Shown in pieces: positions 53,447 through 64,000 of a stretch of DNA of 64,000 nt; the first letter of the stretch is position 1, and every line of letters begins with the position of its first letter. The stretch is from assembly GCA_028456385.1 (NCBI GenBank), contig JALNQF010000115.1, positions 1 through 64,000 on the forward strand, in the 5' to 3' direction. The notes under the pieces are model-generated. The model saw only the letters and a program-made list of their open reading frames with translations. It was not told the DNA's origin and ran no database searches. A program made the translations under genes and the position numbers. This DNA comes from Ophiosphaerella korrae. Its lineage: Eukaryota > Ascomycota > Dothideomycetes > Pleosporales > Phaeosphaeriaceae.

Positions 53447-55286
53447 ATGGAGTCTAACGAAGCTTCGGTCGACGCCCAGGATGCGACTACGGAAAAGAAC
53501 CCGCCAAAGTTTCAGAAGGGGCCGAGGTTCTGGGCCATCATCTTTGTCCTCTCTCTCGTCAGCCTCCTCACGTCTCTGGAAGCCACAGTCACCTCGACGG
53601 TCATGCCATCGCTTGTTGCCGATTTGGGTGGGGGCGGAAACTACATCTGGGTTTCTAACGCATACTTCTTGACCATGTGAGCCTCCCTGCCTCTCGCGAC
53701 AGAGACGCGGCCGCCTCAAACTTGAGCCACAAGTTCTGGTTACTTATGTATCCAAACCGATTCTGACTTAATTTATGCAGGACTTCTCTTATGCCCATGT
53801 TTGGCCAGCTTGCAAACGTATTTGGCCGCCGGTGGCCCCTGATCATATCCGGGGCCCTCTTCATGGTTGGGAGCGGTGTTTGTGGCGGGTGAGTTGCTGC
53901 TTCCTCAGTACCTGGCCGGAGAGCCATTTCGTCCCATGGAGCTCAGGGTCTTTGCTGACGAGAAGGGTAATGCGCAGAGCCACCAACATGGCCGCGATGA
54001 TCGGCGGTCGGGCGATACAGGGGATCGGAGGTGCGGGCATCGGTGTCCTCTGCGAGATCGTCGTCTGCGATCTGGTGCCGCTCCGCGAGAGAGGTACCTA
54101 CATGGGTGCCGTGTTTAGCATGGTCGGCATCGGAGCCGTCCTCGGCCCTCTCTTTGGCGGACTACTCGCCAGCTACAGCAGCTGGCGCTGGGCTTTCTAT
54201 ATGACTCTGCCCATTGGTGGTGTTGCGATTGTGCTGCTGTTTGACCTCTTGCAAGTCAAGTATGATAAATCCCAGACGTGGGCCACTAAGTTTTCGAGCC
54301 TCGACTGGCTGGGAAACATGCTCTTCATCGGCGGCACCGTACCGGTGCTGATTGCCCTTAGCTGGGCAGGAGGGCAATACCCGTGGTCGTCTTATCAAGT
54401 CCTCGTGCCGCTCACTGCCGGCCTGGCCACGATGGGAGCCTTCGTCGTGCTCGAAGGCAATGCTCGACTTACGCCAAATCCCGTCATGCCCCTCCACCTC
54501 TTCGGCAATTCCTTGAGCTCCATCGTCTTCCTCCTCACCTTTCTCCACGGCATCGTCACTATGTGGGCACTCTATTTCCTCCCGGTCTACTTCCAGGGCG
54601 TTCTCGCCGTAGATGCCTACAACGCCGGCATCCATCTTCTCCCCACCATCCTCGCACTCCTCCCGGGCGCCATCATCGGCGGGTTGCTACTCAGCAAGTT
54701 CGGCCGCTACAAGCCCATTCTCGTCTTTTGCTTCGCCTTGATCGTCGTCGGCTTTGGTATCTTCACACTCCTAGACGAGAACTCGAGCACGGGCGCCTGG
54801 GTGGGCTTCCAGGTGCTTGAGTCCTTTGGCGCCGGCTTTGGCATGGGGGCCATGCTCCCAGCGCTGCTGGCCCCGTTGACCGACAAGGACACGGCGCTGG
54901 CGACGGCCACGTGGGGCTTCATGCGTAGCTCCGGCGTTATGTGGGGAGTCGCCATCGCTGGCACCATCTATACCAACCGGGCTGCGCAGCTGGCCGGCTC
55001 GGGCGCCATCAGCGACGTAGCGGTGGCCGCCAAGTTTATGGCGGGCGGGGCATACGGGGCCGCTGAAGTTGACTTTCTTGATACGCTCTCGGCACAGACG
55101 CGTGCTCAGGTGATCTCTGTGCAGAGCACCGCACTCCAGCGGTCCTGGCAGGTTGCCATTGCCTTTGGCGCGGTGGGGCTCATTGCTGCTGCTGTAATGA
55201 AGCAGGTGCCGCTTAGAAAGGAGAATAACACTGAATTTGGCATAGTAGAGAAGGACAAGCCTACTGAGGAGGAGGCAGGAGTATAA
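53447..55286 (+). CDS. MFS multidrug efflux transporter, DHA2 (14-TM) type
   Basis: Three exons: 53447-53676, 53781-53888, 53978-55286 (introns 104 and 89 nt, GTGAGC..TGCAG and GTGAGT..GCGCAG). Phases fit (230 + 108 + 1309 nt = 549 codons; 548 aa). The start chosen is ATG 53447 (MESNEASVDAQ) with a charged cytosolic N-terminus before TM1 (FWAIIFVLSLVSLLTSLEAT). Signatures: TM1 motif LEATVTSTVMPSL, motif A MFGQLANVFGRRWPL, SGVCGGATNMAAMIGGRAIQ across the second splice, and antiporter motif C-like GAVLGPLFGGLLAS. Fourteen hydrophobic segments are plausible over the length, as in toxin/drug exporters of the DHA2 family (AflT, GliA type). It likely exports a metabolite or drug by proton antiport at the plasma membrane; regulated perhaps by the neighbouring Zn2Cys6 protein. 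Confidence 0.9.
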
Positions 55287-56233
55287 CAGAACAAACTGGG
55301 TACGATTTAAGCTCGGGAGTGATATAGAAAGGATTACTGTACTACCAAGGCTAGAGAGCTATCCAAATATATAGGGGATCGGTAGCTCAGCCTAAGAAAG
55401 CTCAAGTAGTAATAGTATAGTGCTAGGAAAAAACAAAAAAGATATTACTAAATAAAAAGTTTCAAAAAAATGTCTATAGTAGTCCAAATATTAGGCTATA
55501 GGCTGGGCCGTACGCCGGGCTCTTCAAAACGCATACCTGTGATATCAGTAATTGGCTCCTCTCTTTTCGAATCTGAAGACACCATCCCTGCGGCCTTAGC
55601 TTGGCTATTTCCTACCGTAGCTAGTAGGACCATGTTACTAATGACACAACATCTGCTCGCCCGAGAAGCCTGGTAATGTGAATGTTGATGATGTCATCAA
55701 ATCGTCCAGATGGGAGAGCGTGCTCATAGAGCTAGGAGTCGGTCCTCCATCTTGCATCAACTTGATCGAAATTTATGATCTACTGTTACAAATGTGCAGG
55801 TATCGTTCGATTGATTACACAATCTAATTGAAACTACCTGGTCCTGACCAGCACGAACTTTCATGATCGAAAGCCGGATAGCACAAGCTTTGATGAGCTG
55901 TGGCGCGTTATCGTACTGGAGGTCTTGTCCTCTCAAGACCCACTACAGATGAAGGTTAGATTTCAAGCACACAGGCTGTTGAGTCACTAGTAGTGGCTTT
56001 GGATCATGCAACGGGAACGCACAGGGTATGATATAATCTATCCATGTATCTAGACTTGCTATACTGATCGATCTCAACTCGTTTCATACACCATACATAT
56101 GAGGCAAATCGAAATCGGCGCTACGTGTATGATGGCAAAGTATGCAACTGTCCGCATAAGGCTGAGAAAATGCGGCTGGACAGATTGAAACTTATACGCT
56201 TTCGGCTAGCGCAACTGTGTAGGATGTGCACAC
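55287..56233. other. Intergenic, no supported gene
   Basis: AT-richer than the MFS gene, short frames only. An A-rich stretch lies near 55430-55470. Confidence 0.5.
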
Positions 56234-57361
56234 TAACGTGCTTACTCACGACGCGGGCCACCCCACCCAACCTAACTAATCTATCTAATCAATTGCGCCA
56301 CAACCACACACTCAAAGCAGCTGGAATTCAAGAAGTAGATAGGTTAGATTGATTTGCATTGGCGCTTGTTGTAGCCAAGCATATAACACTTGCTACAAGT
56401 TGGTAGTGCACGTTGGTGCACTCAGGACGCATCTACCTAACAGCTCCTCTCAGCCTCTTTAATCAATCTCTATCCTTCTATAACATAAATCGTGCCTCTA
56501 GAAGCTATATAACGTCTGTACTTGTCTTTCCTCTATATCTTGCAATAATTTTTAGCTTCTAGCTAAGTATTTTATAAGCTAAAATTGTAGCTAAGTGCAT
56601 AGCTAACTTGCAGCCTTTAATAAGCTAAGATAGCGCTCAACTTAAGGGACTTTAAGATTAACGCTAAAGAAGATTCTTTAGTATCTAAGTCTATCTGTAG
56701 AGCTGATTAATATTATAAGGTGTTTCTACAACGAGTAAGCTTATATAGCTATCAATCTACAATAGTGCTAGTAGTAGTGTATACGCGAGATCCTATGCTC
56801 GTTGCGCGTATCGTCAACAAACTTGAACTACGCTCTAATTGTAACTAGGTCTTTACATCTAGCTCTCTCTAAATTAAACTTTTGATTCTACTTAGTCTTA
56901 AGCTTAGGCTAGCTCTTAATCTATCGTGACGCCTAATTGTATCTAACTAGTTTGGGAGGTAGATCCTGTCGGCGTGTAGAGAGAACGTCAGCTATACGAC
57001 GTACGTCAATAACCTAAGGTGGAAAGCTATGTCGATTAAGGTCTAAGATCTAATCTACAAGAGACTCCTCTTTAGATAGTGATAGCTTTCGAAATCTGAG
57101 GTGGGCGTCGCGCACAGACTGACACCCTGAAAGCCGGCGCTGAATTGTCCCACGAGAGACATTGTAGAGCGTCGTAGCGCGACGCTGGCTTTTTATACGA
57201 TGAGTTTGTATAGCTTAGGCTGCAAGAGGTACTCTCTCTTCTTTTTGAGGTAATTAGGCACGTTTTGTGGGCGCCATGGTAGATGGGATAGAGGAGAGAT
57301 TTGTCAAATTAGGTGGGTGGCCCGAGTGGTGGGGTTGCCCGGGTCGTGAGTAAGCACGTTA
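56234..57361. mobile_element. TA-flanked non-autonomous transposon, ~1.12 kb, with 17-bp perfect TIRs
   Basis: The left terminus ACGTGCTTACTCACGAC (from 56236) equals the reverse complement of the right terminus ending at 57359, perfectly for 17 bp, then CSCGGGC with mismatches. TA flanks both ends (56234-56235, 57360-57361), as for Tc1/mariner/pogo. The inside has no long open frame; a short peptide (HNHTLKAAGIQEVDRLD) is shared with the copy at 45636. Probably an internally deleted derivative. It ends only about 85 bp before the kinase start codon. Confidence 0.8.
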
Positions 57362-57444
57362 CAGCTGGCACGTCACAGCCTGACGTCTTTATCAAGCATT
57401 TATTTCAATTCTCAAAAACCAAAGCCTACACTAATATCTTCACA

Positions 57445-60400
57445 ATGTCATCATCAATCTGGGGCTCACGGTTCTCGGACGAAGGAGGTCAAAACTCCGT
57501 CTCATATCGAAGCCGAAAAGAGGAAGGCGAAACCGACGTCGGTGATATCCTCGCAGCTGCTCGCAATGAATTACCTTACATTGCGCCATACAGGTTAACA
57601 TATGACAAGCTTCTAGGACGGGGTAGTGGTTTTCAAGTCAATCGAGAAGTATACTCGACGCCACGAGATGCAGGGTATTACGTTGCCGTCAAATATCTTC
57701 AAACCGAAACGGAATCGAATGCTGAGCGAAAGAGGCGATATAATGCGGTTCTTCGGGAGGTTCGAGTCCTGACTCACCCCCCTATTCGATCGAACGGATG
57801 CATAATACAAGCGCTAGGTTATGGATGGAAGAACGATTCGGGGGAGGGAGCGCGGCCGTATATGGTCATGGATTTCTCTGACCACGGGTCGTTACCACAA
57901 TATCTGAAGCGTTGCAAAATTCCTTTCGACGAAAGGGTAGAGCTGGGTGTTGACATAGCTGCGGCTCTAAGGTCGTTGCACGCTTGCGGAATCGTTCATG
58001 GCGACATCAAACCTGAGAATGTTCTAGTGTTCGATCACGGCGACGACTACTCAGACCGTGTCGAGGGAGCAAAGCTCGCAGACTTTGGCTGCTCCATTTT
58101 TGCCCAGGACTTCGACGGATCTAAGGACATCTTTTATCTCGGTACTCCCAAGTACAACGCACCGGAAATTGTCGGGCGTGCCGGTCCGAGGGCTGAACCT
58201 TATGTCCAATCCTTTGACTCGTTTAGCCTTGCTGACAGCTACTCTTTTGGCCTTTTTCTATGGGAAATACTCAAAAATGGAGAAGATTTTATAGATACCT
58301 CATGGCTCGAAAGAGACGAGGCTCCAGCTGACTACCTTGCTCGAGTGTTTGCGACTGAGGAAGACGGCCTACTACATTTGGCTACTATTTTCTGTGACCA
58401 GATTCCTGACAGAAAACATGACGATTTCTCCGTTCGTTCATTGAAACTGTCGTTCAGTTTGTCCCTTAGAGATAGACGATCCCATCGAGGATCTGTGGAG
58501 GAAATTGCACGAGTACTTCTCGGGGAGTCTAGGTAGGCGGATAGAAACTTTACTTGTGCGAGGGAGCTGACCGGTTTAGGGAGAAACGTCCGAAATTGCT
58601 GTACCCACTTCGTACTACCCGTCCTGTAGGAATTGACTTGTCGTCCTCATCTGGGAACGTTCTCAACTACCGAAACATTCCAACAAGTTCTCTACTTGCC
58701 CAAAAAAAGGTCATGGAAAGATCTCTAGCCAGAAGCCAGCAAACTCGGGTTTTCAGAGAAAATATATACTCCCACCGCGACTTAGATCTGTTAGAGGTAA
58801 GATGAACCATTTTAAGATTGCAAGGTCGGTCATTGAGCAAGTATTCTAGCTAGCTATGGATCTTTCAGTTCCTTGGGATGTGCAATGCGAGTCTATCAAT
58901 AGTCTCAAAGAGGCTGCTAGCCTTGACGAGGAAACCAAGGCAACTCAAGCTCACTTCCAGCTTGCGGTTGCGTATCGAATCGGCTTCGGCCTAGAGATCA
59001 ATTTCTCTAAAATCCAAGACCACTTGCGAAGCATGAACCTGCGATATCGTTCAGCTAAAATGATCATCGAACGAATTGCAACTAGCTTAGACCATGAGCG
59101 AAACGATACGTCTTCTCTTCAAAATGCGTCGCTCACACTACAGCAACCCACAACTAGACCCTTATCAACGGAAATTTTTAGCGAGCTCTTCAGAGACCTT
59201 TGCGATATAGACTACCAGCATACAATCGGAGAATCCCAAGCTGATGTTAATGACATCATCTTCGACGCCCAAGATCACCCACATAATGTTAAGCCCTCTC
59301 TGTTTCATTGGCTGATTCTACTACCACCTGCGAAGGCGCGAGAAATCCTAATGCATTATAAATCTAAATATAGTACGTGGTCAGTCGCCGAGAAACGAGT
59401 ATTGAATCTTAGCGTGTCAAAACCGATCCTACTACGCCAATTTTGTGTAGACCTTTTCGGAACACCTTTGCATTGGGCTGTGCGAACAGCAAACATTGAA
59501 CTGGTGAGACTTCTCATCGAATTTGGCGCCAACATCAATGAGTCCTGGAGACTGAGCAGTTTTTCGAGCGAACCGGAGCGCCCACGCACCCCAGATTTGA
59601 GCCCTCTTGCACTCGCAATCATGTATCACCTTGAGGATGTGACCCGTCTTTTACTCGACGAAGGTGCCGAAACCTACTGGGAGGCGGCTGATATACCGTG
59701 GAAGTATTTTGCAGTTCACATGATAGGGGAGAGAACGATGCCTTTCTCACGGGCTGTGCTCCACGGAGGAAACTCTCGTATGGCTGCACGACGCACTATC
59801 GCAGCTCTCCTCTCCCACGATCATACATTCGATAGGAAAGACTCTTTAGGCCACACACCACTTTCCCGAGCTCTGGAAAACCCGAATACAGAGATGTATA
59901 TCATCGAAGAACTCATGGCTGCTAATTCCCGTGGTGAGCTCTCACTCGGGACGCCAGGGGAAAGCCTCGCTACAATTATTGCGAAGAACTGCTCTGAAAG
60001 ACGATTTTCATCCTGGAAGTTGAAACTTGTGAAAAATCTCCTCACTGATATCGATGAAACCAATCTTGACGGGAAGAACGCTCTCCATGTGTCTGCACAG
60101 GCTGGAAGTTATGATGTGGTCCAATTTCTTATCGAAACCGGAGCCGACGTAAACGCAACGACGGCGGATACTTTCCAGAACACAGCCTTGGCCTTGGCAG
60201 CTCAGGAAGGGTGTATTCCAGTAATGCAACTCTTAGTTGAAGCGAATGCGCAGCTGGAATTGGTAAATAGCTACGGGGAAAGAGCTCTAGAGCAAGCCGT
60301 TGTTCACTCTAGAATAGAGGCTGTGTCACTGCTGATTGCCGCCGGCGCCGAAACTACATTCAGAAATCGCAACAAGAGTACAAACAGCACAATACTTCAT

Positions 60401-60595
60401 GCCGCTGTCAAAAACGGACCCGGTCGCCCGAATGTCACCAAAGAACTGATAAGAGTATTCCCTGAGCTTAGCAAACGCTACGTCAACGTTTCTGATCATC
60501 AAGGATGGACACCCCTGCACTACAGTGCATATCATGGCAATTTGCAAGATACCAAAGCTCTTCTCTCCCTTGGTGCGGTATTCGACTCTGTGTAG
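57445..60595 (+). CDS. Protein kinase fused to ankyrin repeats (1016 aa, three exons)
   Basis: The kinase frame is open from 57313, but that part belongs to the transposon end; the first suitable ATG is 57445 (MSSSIWGSRF). Exons 57445-58532, 58580-58796 and 58850-60595 (introns 47 nt GTAGGC..GTTTAG and 53 nt GTAAGA..TTCTAG); phases 2 and 0 fit exactly, total 1017 codons. Kinase about 50-360: Gly loop LGRGSGFQV, VAVKYL lysine, catalytic loop IVHGDIKPENVL (HGD, so non-RD), LADFGCS, YNAPEI, DSYSFGLFLWEIL. The linker exon (REKRPKLLYPLRTT) leads to a helical region, then about 640-1010 ankyrin repeats (TPLHWAVRTANIELVRLLIE, ALHVSAQAGSYDVVQFLIE, GWTPLHYSAYHGNLQD). Such kinase-ankyrin proteins are expanded in filamentous fungi. 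After the TAG at 60593 the same frame stays open for 56 codons (DMLQSVIEDAERQQFGPKHE), so the stop may be premature. Confidence 0.8.
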
Positions 60596-60763
60596 TCTTC
60601 GACATTAACAGATATGTTGCAAAGTGTTATCGAAGATGCCGAACGTCAGCAATTCGGCCCCAAACATGAGTTCATAAAGAACGAGGGGCCGGAGTCGGTA
60701 CAAGAATTCATAGACTGTCTCTCGGCGATCAAGATTGAAATCGAACAGTACCTACAACTCTAA
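60596..60763 (+). other. Open in-frame continuation beyond the kinase-ankyrin stop
   Basis: Directly after the TAG, 55 sense codons follow in frame (SSTLTDMLQSVIEDAERQQ, EFIDCLSAIKIEIEQYLQL) before a TAA at 60761-60763. Composition is protein-like and acidic-helical, as expected for the end of such a protein. No intron can remove the TAG (the nearest GT..AG pair spans only about 20 nt). Confidence 0.5.
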
Positions 60764-60818
60764 GCTAGCTGAACTTACGACGGCTCCTACGTGACCGTCC
60801 TTCTTCTGGCAACGCCGC

Positions 60819-61835
60819 TCAGCCCATAGGCAAGTTCCCCACGAACACAACCATGACTGTACAGTACGCTGCAGTTGCCGAAAAGATCTCAAAGTTTCTT
60901 GTTTGCGTGAGCCAACACAAAGTGGACGAGAAAAGCACTGTAAAAAAGGATATGATCCAAAGCCGGGCGGACATGCTTCGAACATTGTAGAGCACTACAA
61001 TGGGAACTGTCAAGGTGACCACTGCAAGCAAGGTAGCGAGAAACCTCGCAATGTGAAATATGCGTGAATCAGAAAACAGCAGAACTCTTTTATCGTCCGA
61101 TGTTGCGTGCACATTCTGAATTCTCAGTGTCAGCGGAGGTAGTCCACGTTGCACATGGTGCGACACTTACTTCGATCAGGGTATATAGCTGGTTATCATT
61201 TAGCAGATTGGTATGACCAAAGGGTTGAAACATTACCTTGGTGTATCCTCGATGTTTTAGGCCCAACGCACTCTTCTCGATTAAGCGATTTAGCCCACCC
61301 TTGTCGTCCGGATCGCCAGGGGAGCGCATATCGTCCCAATCATTGAGGAAGGTTGACTCAGACTCGTCCAGAGGCTTGTTTGCCTCCATCCAGTTGCAAA
61401 GACTCTACAAGTTGGTTGTTTTGGTTCTTGACCCTGTGGTATTTGAGAAGTAGCATTTCTGGAGCTTATCTTCAGATGGACTTAGCGTTCGTGTTCCTGA
61501 TCTCGCGGCCTTCGCATACCATATTCAAACAATCGTTTCTCAATTTCGTCGATAATGTGTTGTCTGGTGCTGGACCGATCGCTTCGTGCGGATTGAAGCA
61601 GGTATGCAGTTGGCTCCGCATTATCTATGTTTTCTAGGCGTTCCTCTAGCTGAATGAGTTCATCCTGCTTGTGCAAAAGGATACGCGCATGGAGTCTCCC
61701 GAAGCACCGAAAAGCCGCGAAGTCGCGGTCCGCATCGATCAGCGCAGACAAGCGGGGATAACCAAGACGATGGCTTTCAACTGCAAGGCGATAAGTCAGT
61801 CAAAACGCGAGTATATCTGCGCGCACTTACCCTTT
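60819..61835 (-). CDS. DUF6594-like membrane protein (5' end unresolved; apparent frameshift)
   Basis: An exon from about 61780 (acceptor TTGCAG) starts ESHRLGYPRLSALIDADRDF, the family's N-terminal signature, with FGRLHARILLHKQDELIQLE. Intron 61519-61459 (GTATGC..CTCCAG) leads to YEMLLLKYHRVKNQNNQLVE. There the frame breaks at an A3 run (61398-61400) before CNWMEANKPLDESESTFLND; one extra base would restore VES(F)CNW. Intron 61170-61116 (GTAAGT..TTCAG, phase 0) leads to the last exon: VHATSDDKRVLLFSDSRIFH and a three-TM end (FLATLLAVVTLTVPIVVLYN, RLWIISFFTVLFSSTLCWL, FSATAAYCTVMVVFVGNLP). The YSE/FSDSRI motif and EIFSATAAY ending are DUF6594-typical. The N-terminal exon upstream of 61830 (donor GTAAGT) has no clear ATG; an acidic exon MAEAEAQRGRTRPVDAHSDE at 62646 may belong to it. 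Function unknown. Confidence 0.6.
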
Positions 61836-62917
61836 CTCCGCTGGTGGACAAAATTTTGTCTATTGCGAGTTGCAACTTGGCTTGTTCCGCTTACATGTTA
61901 GCCTTTTGACACCATGTTTCGATGCTTATGATTGGTTTTCAGCTCACGTTCGATGACGTTGACGAAAGTTTTGGACGGAAGCACGGTTGCCTGCCAACGA
62001 AGACGGGACAGTATGAGAAGCCATGGCAGTGAAAATAATTGTTTCTACAATTGTTGTGCAACTACAAAAGGTGTGACGAGGCAATTTCACTCCGAGCCCA
62101 AGGTCCAGGCAGCGAACAGGGTTTCCGCCACCTTTCAGCCTTCCTGCAAAAGGGTTGCACCTGACGTTTTCGGCTCGCCACGTCAGCCTTGAGTTACTCA
62201 GGCTGGAACTACGAGGTGATTCTCGTTTACCGGTGAGGGGTACTGTTGGTTGTTATCTTGTCTCTTGATAAGATAGCGATTATTGATGTCGCTCGAGACC
62301 ACGACGTAAGGGCCCGAAGGGTACTGCTCACCAGGAAGCAGTAGGTATACGATTTCGTTGATCGTGAACAACGGCGGACTGGGAAACTAGCGACGTCAAG
62401 AGTGCTTCTGTGTCGCTTGGACCAGGGGTCATTACTGATGCCTGCGTAGTGGACCTGTCAATTTGGCCGCCACGAAAACTCCCTTTCACCTTCTCCGAGT
62501 ATGGTGCTGCTGTCTAGCGGTACGATTAGATATTTAACACTACAGCTCTTTGCAATAGAGAAACCACATACATTAACCTCGTCTTCCTCGTCGGAGTGGG
62601 CATCCACTGGTCGCGTCCTTCCTCTCTGGGCTTCAGCCTCAGCCATTTTATTAGTGTAACAAAGCGCGCAGCGAAAACCTGGGGCTCTAGAGGCAGGAGT
62701 TTACAAATGTGCACCCACTACAACAGATGTTATGTAGAAAGGGGGGAGGGGATTGCCGTATTTTTGTGGGGCAGGGTCCTCCTATTCTAGCAAGGTTTTC
62801 CGCACCCAATCGTGGCAAAACGCGACTTTGTGTGACAGTCTTTCGATCGCCTTCTGTCAAACTCTTCTTCTGCCTGGTGACCGCCTTCCAACAGTTCCGT
62901 ATGACTAGCGTGCCATA
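61836..62917. other. Intergenic / possible 5' exons of the DUF6594 gene
   Basis: A minus-strand ATG at 62646 opens an acidic disordered stretch (MAEAEAQRGRTRPVDAHSDE) and could be the first exon of the upstream gene; the joining exons were not resolved. Otherwise this is the promoter region of the plus-strand caspase-like gene. Confidence 0.4.
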
Positions 62918-64000
62918 ATGCCAAACTCTAGTGTGGTTGAAGCCTTCCAGAAAAACCTTGGGCACGGTTTCCTAAAGCGACGTGACTACGCCACAGTACA
63001 TGCGCTGCTGGTATCGTGGAGTCGAAACGACATTCAGCCTGATGCAGAGATAAACGGCCTCCGAAGGGTTCTTGAAGAAGACTTTCATTACCGATCATCT
63101 ACGTTCCAGATTCCTACGGATGGTCAAAATGGTGTGGCTCAGTTGCGGTTGAACTTCGAAATATCAAGGTTTATTGAGGATTCATCGAACAGAGTTGACA
63201 GTCTTATCATAGTGTACTATGCCGGGCACTGCAATGCGGATACGCAAGGGCGAGCAGAATGGGCAGCGTAAGTGCAGTGACGTTGTTCTTATCTTTCGCG
63301 ACGCTAATCATGCGTAGGTTTGAAGAAGGGGGCCCAACGATATCTTGGCATGTCACCCAGCAGCTCCTTTTCCACGCAGTTGGGGATGTGCTTCTCATCC
63401 TTGACACATGCAATGCGGCAATGATCGCGAAGGGTGCGAAGGCGTCCGGCCGATTTGAGATGATCGCGGCTTCAGCCAAAGGTTACAAAACACCTGTACC
63501 TGGGCGAAGCTCGTTCACCAATCTCCTGACAAGGGAACTCCACCGCCAGTCAAAACGTGGTGTCTCAGTCTCCAGTTTATGTTCACTGCTTCTCGAGAAC
63601 TATAAAATTACTGGTAATCCCATAAACTTTCCTAAAAGATTAGCTTCACATTAACACCCACGCAGAAACTCCCGTCTACAACGATCTTGCAAGAACGAGT
63701 CGGACAAGCATGTTTCTTAAGCCTCTGGAGCCACCACTGGATCCGCAATTCAAGAAAAAACCGACCGGCTTTCTGATGCTGCGGATATCGCTGTCAGATG
63801 ACATTACTGGCATTGAGATCGCGAACTGGTTGAAGACAGCGCCTCCTGATAACGTCAGCGCCGTTGACATTGAAGCTGTTATAACGAAAGCTTTGCGGCT
63901 CCAGGACGTCTCCTCTAGGGTAATATTCTCCCCAAACTCGTTATTTAGTAAATTATCGGCTAGCGCCCAGGATGAGCTTCGCCATCGACTCCGATATTTG
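62918..64000 (+). CDS. Caspase-like (peptidase C14) domain protein, 3' end outside window
   Basis: Exons 62918-63267, 63318-63613 and 63666 to the window edge (introns 50 nt GTAAGT..GCGTAG and 52 nt GTAATC..ACGCAG); phases 2 and 1 fit, 327 codons in the window. The start is MPNSSVVEAFQKN. The p20-like part shows RRVLEEDFHYRSSTFQIPT, SLIIVYYAGHC (catalytic His, with Cys after it where Gly is usual) and VLLILDTCNAAMIAKGA (catalytic Cys). Then FEMIAASAKGYKTPVPGRSS and FTNLLTRELHRQ, a pattern of fungal caspase-like proteins found as N-terminal effectors in NLR-like or repeat proteins. The region after residue 230 (PTGFLMLRISLSDDITGIEI) begins a further domain cut by the window end. It is likely a cysteine protease acting in cell death or defence; activity is inferred from the visible His/Cys dyad. 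Confidence 0.8.

Noticed and set aside
57313..57444. Upstream start of the kinase frame at 57313
   Set aside because: This portion is the terminal inverted repeat of the TA-flanked transposon; the ATG at 57445 is the better start, though a fusion product is mentioned as a finding.

Overview
The window looks like a chromosome segment of a filamentous ascomycete (Pezizomycotina). Evidence read directly: short introns of about 47-104 nt with GTRNGT donors and [CT]AG acceptors; HET-domain (heterokaryon incompatibility) genes, a family largely restricted to these fungi; a Zn2Cys6 regulator next to a 14-TM MFS pump; and about 9.3 kb of AT/TA-saturated retrotransposon with the C-to-T and G-to-A signature of repeat-induced point mutation (RIP). 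Species cannot be named from the sequence alone.

Layout. 1-9828: two Ty3/gypsy elements in tail-to-tail orientation, the second almost full length (about 7.1 kb, minus strand), both riddled with stops; its outer LTR (9351-9828) escaped most mutation. 9829-10184: fold-back MITE directly abutting that LTR. 11873-15580: a large protein combining a T5orf172 GIY-YIG domain with nucleoporin-like FG repeats. 16114-16518: TA-flanked MITE. 17.3-34.6 kb: an accessory block with three HET proteins, a TPR / HET-like / TPR fusion that I assemble across one intron, a small conserved-looking protein and a membrane/coiled-coil protein. 35-43 kb: decayed genes (SET/TPR-like fragment, P450 without its heme cysteine, Cys-rich secreted protein with an in-frame TAG) plus a C2H2 protein and a dispersed 200-bp repeat. 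43.2-45.4 kb: multi-exon polytopic membrane protein carrying an unexplained insert. 46.5-47.3 kb: ubiquitin C-terminal hydrolase, the one housekeeping-type gene. 50.1-55.3 kb: hAT-type MITE with perfect 8-bp target duplication, enoyl-reductase remnant, Zn2Cys6 regulator and MFS pump, probably the remains of a secondary-metabolite locus. 56.2-57.4 kb: TA-flanked 1.1-kb non-autonomous transposon. 57.4-64 kb: protein kinase fused to ankyrin repeats (three exons joined here), a DUF6594-like membrane protein, and the 5' part of a caspase-like (C14) gene running off the window.

How it hangs together. Most intact genes carry domains known from fungal allorecognition and programmed-cell-death repertoires (HET, TPR, ankyrin, kinase, caspase-like), mixed with TE remnants and broken genes. 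This is typical of a fast-evolving accessory region. No NB-ARC/NACHT ATPase was seen. Joint function of these genes is inference. Several gene models are my own splice reconstructions; exon phases were checked by hand where stated.
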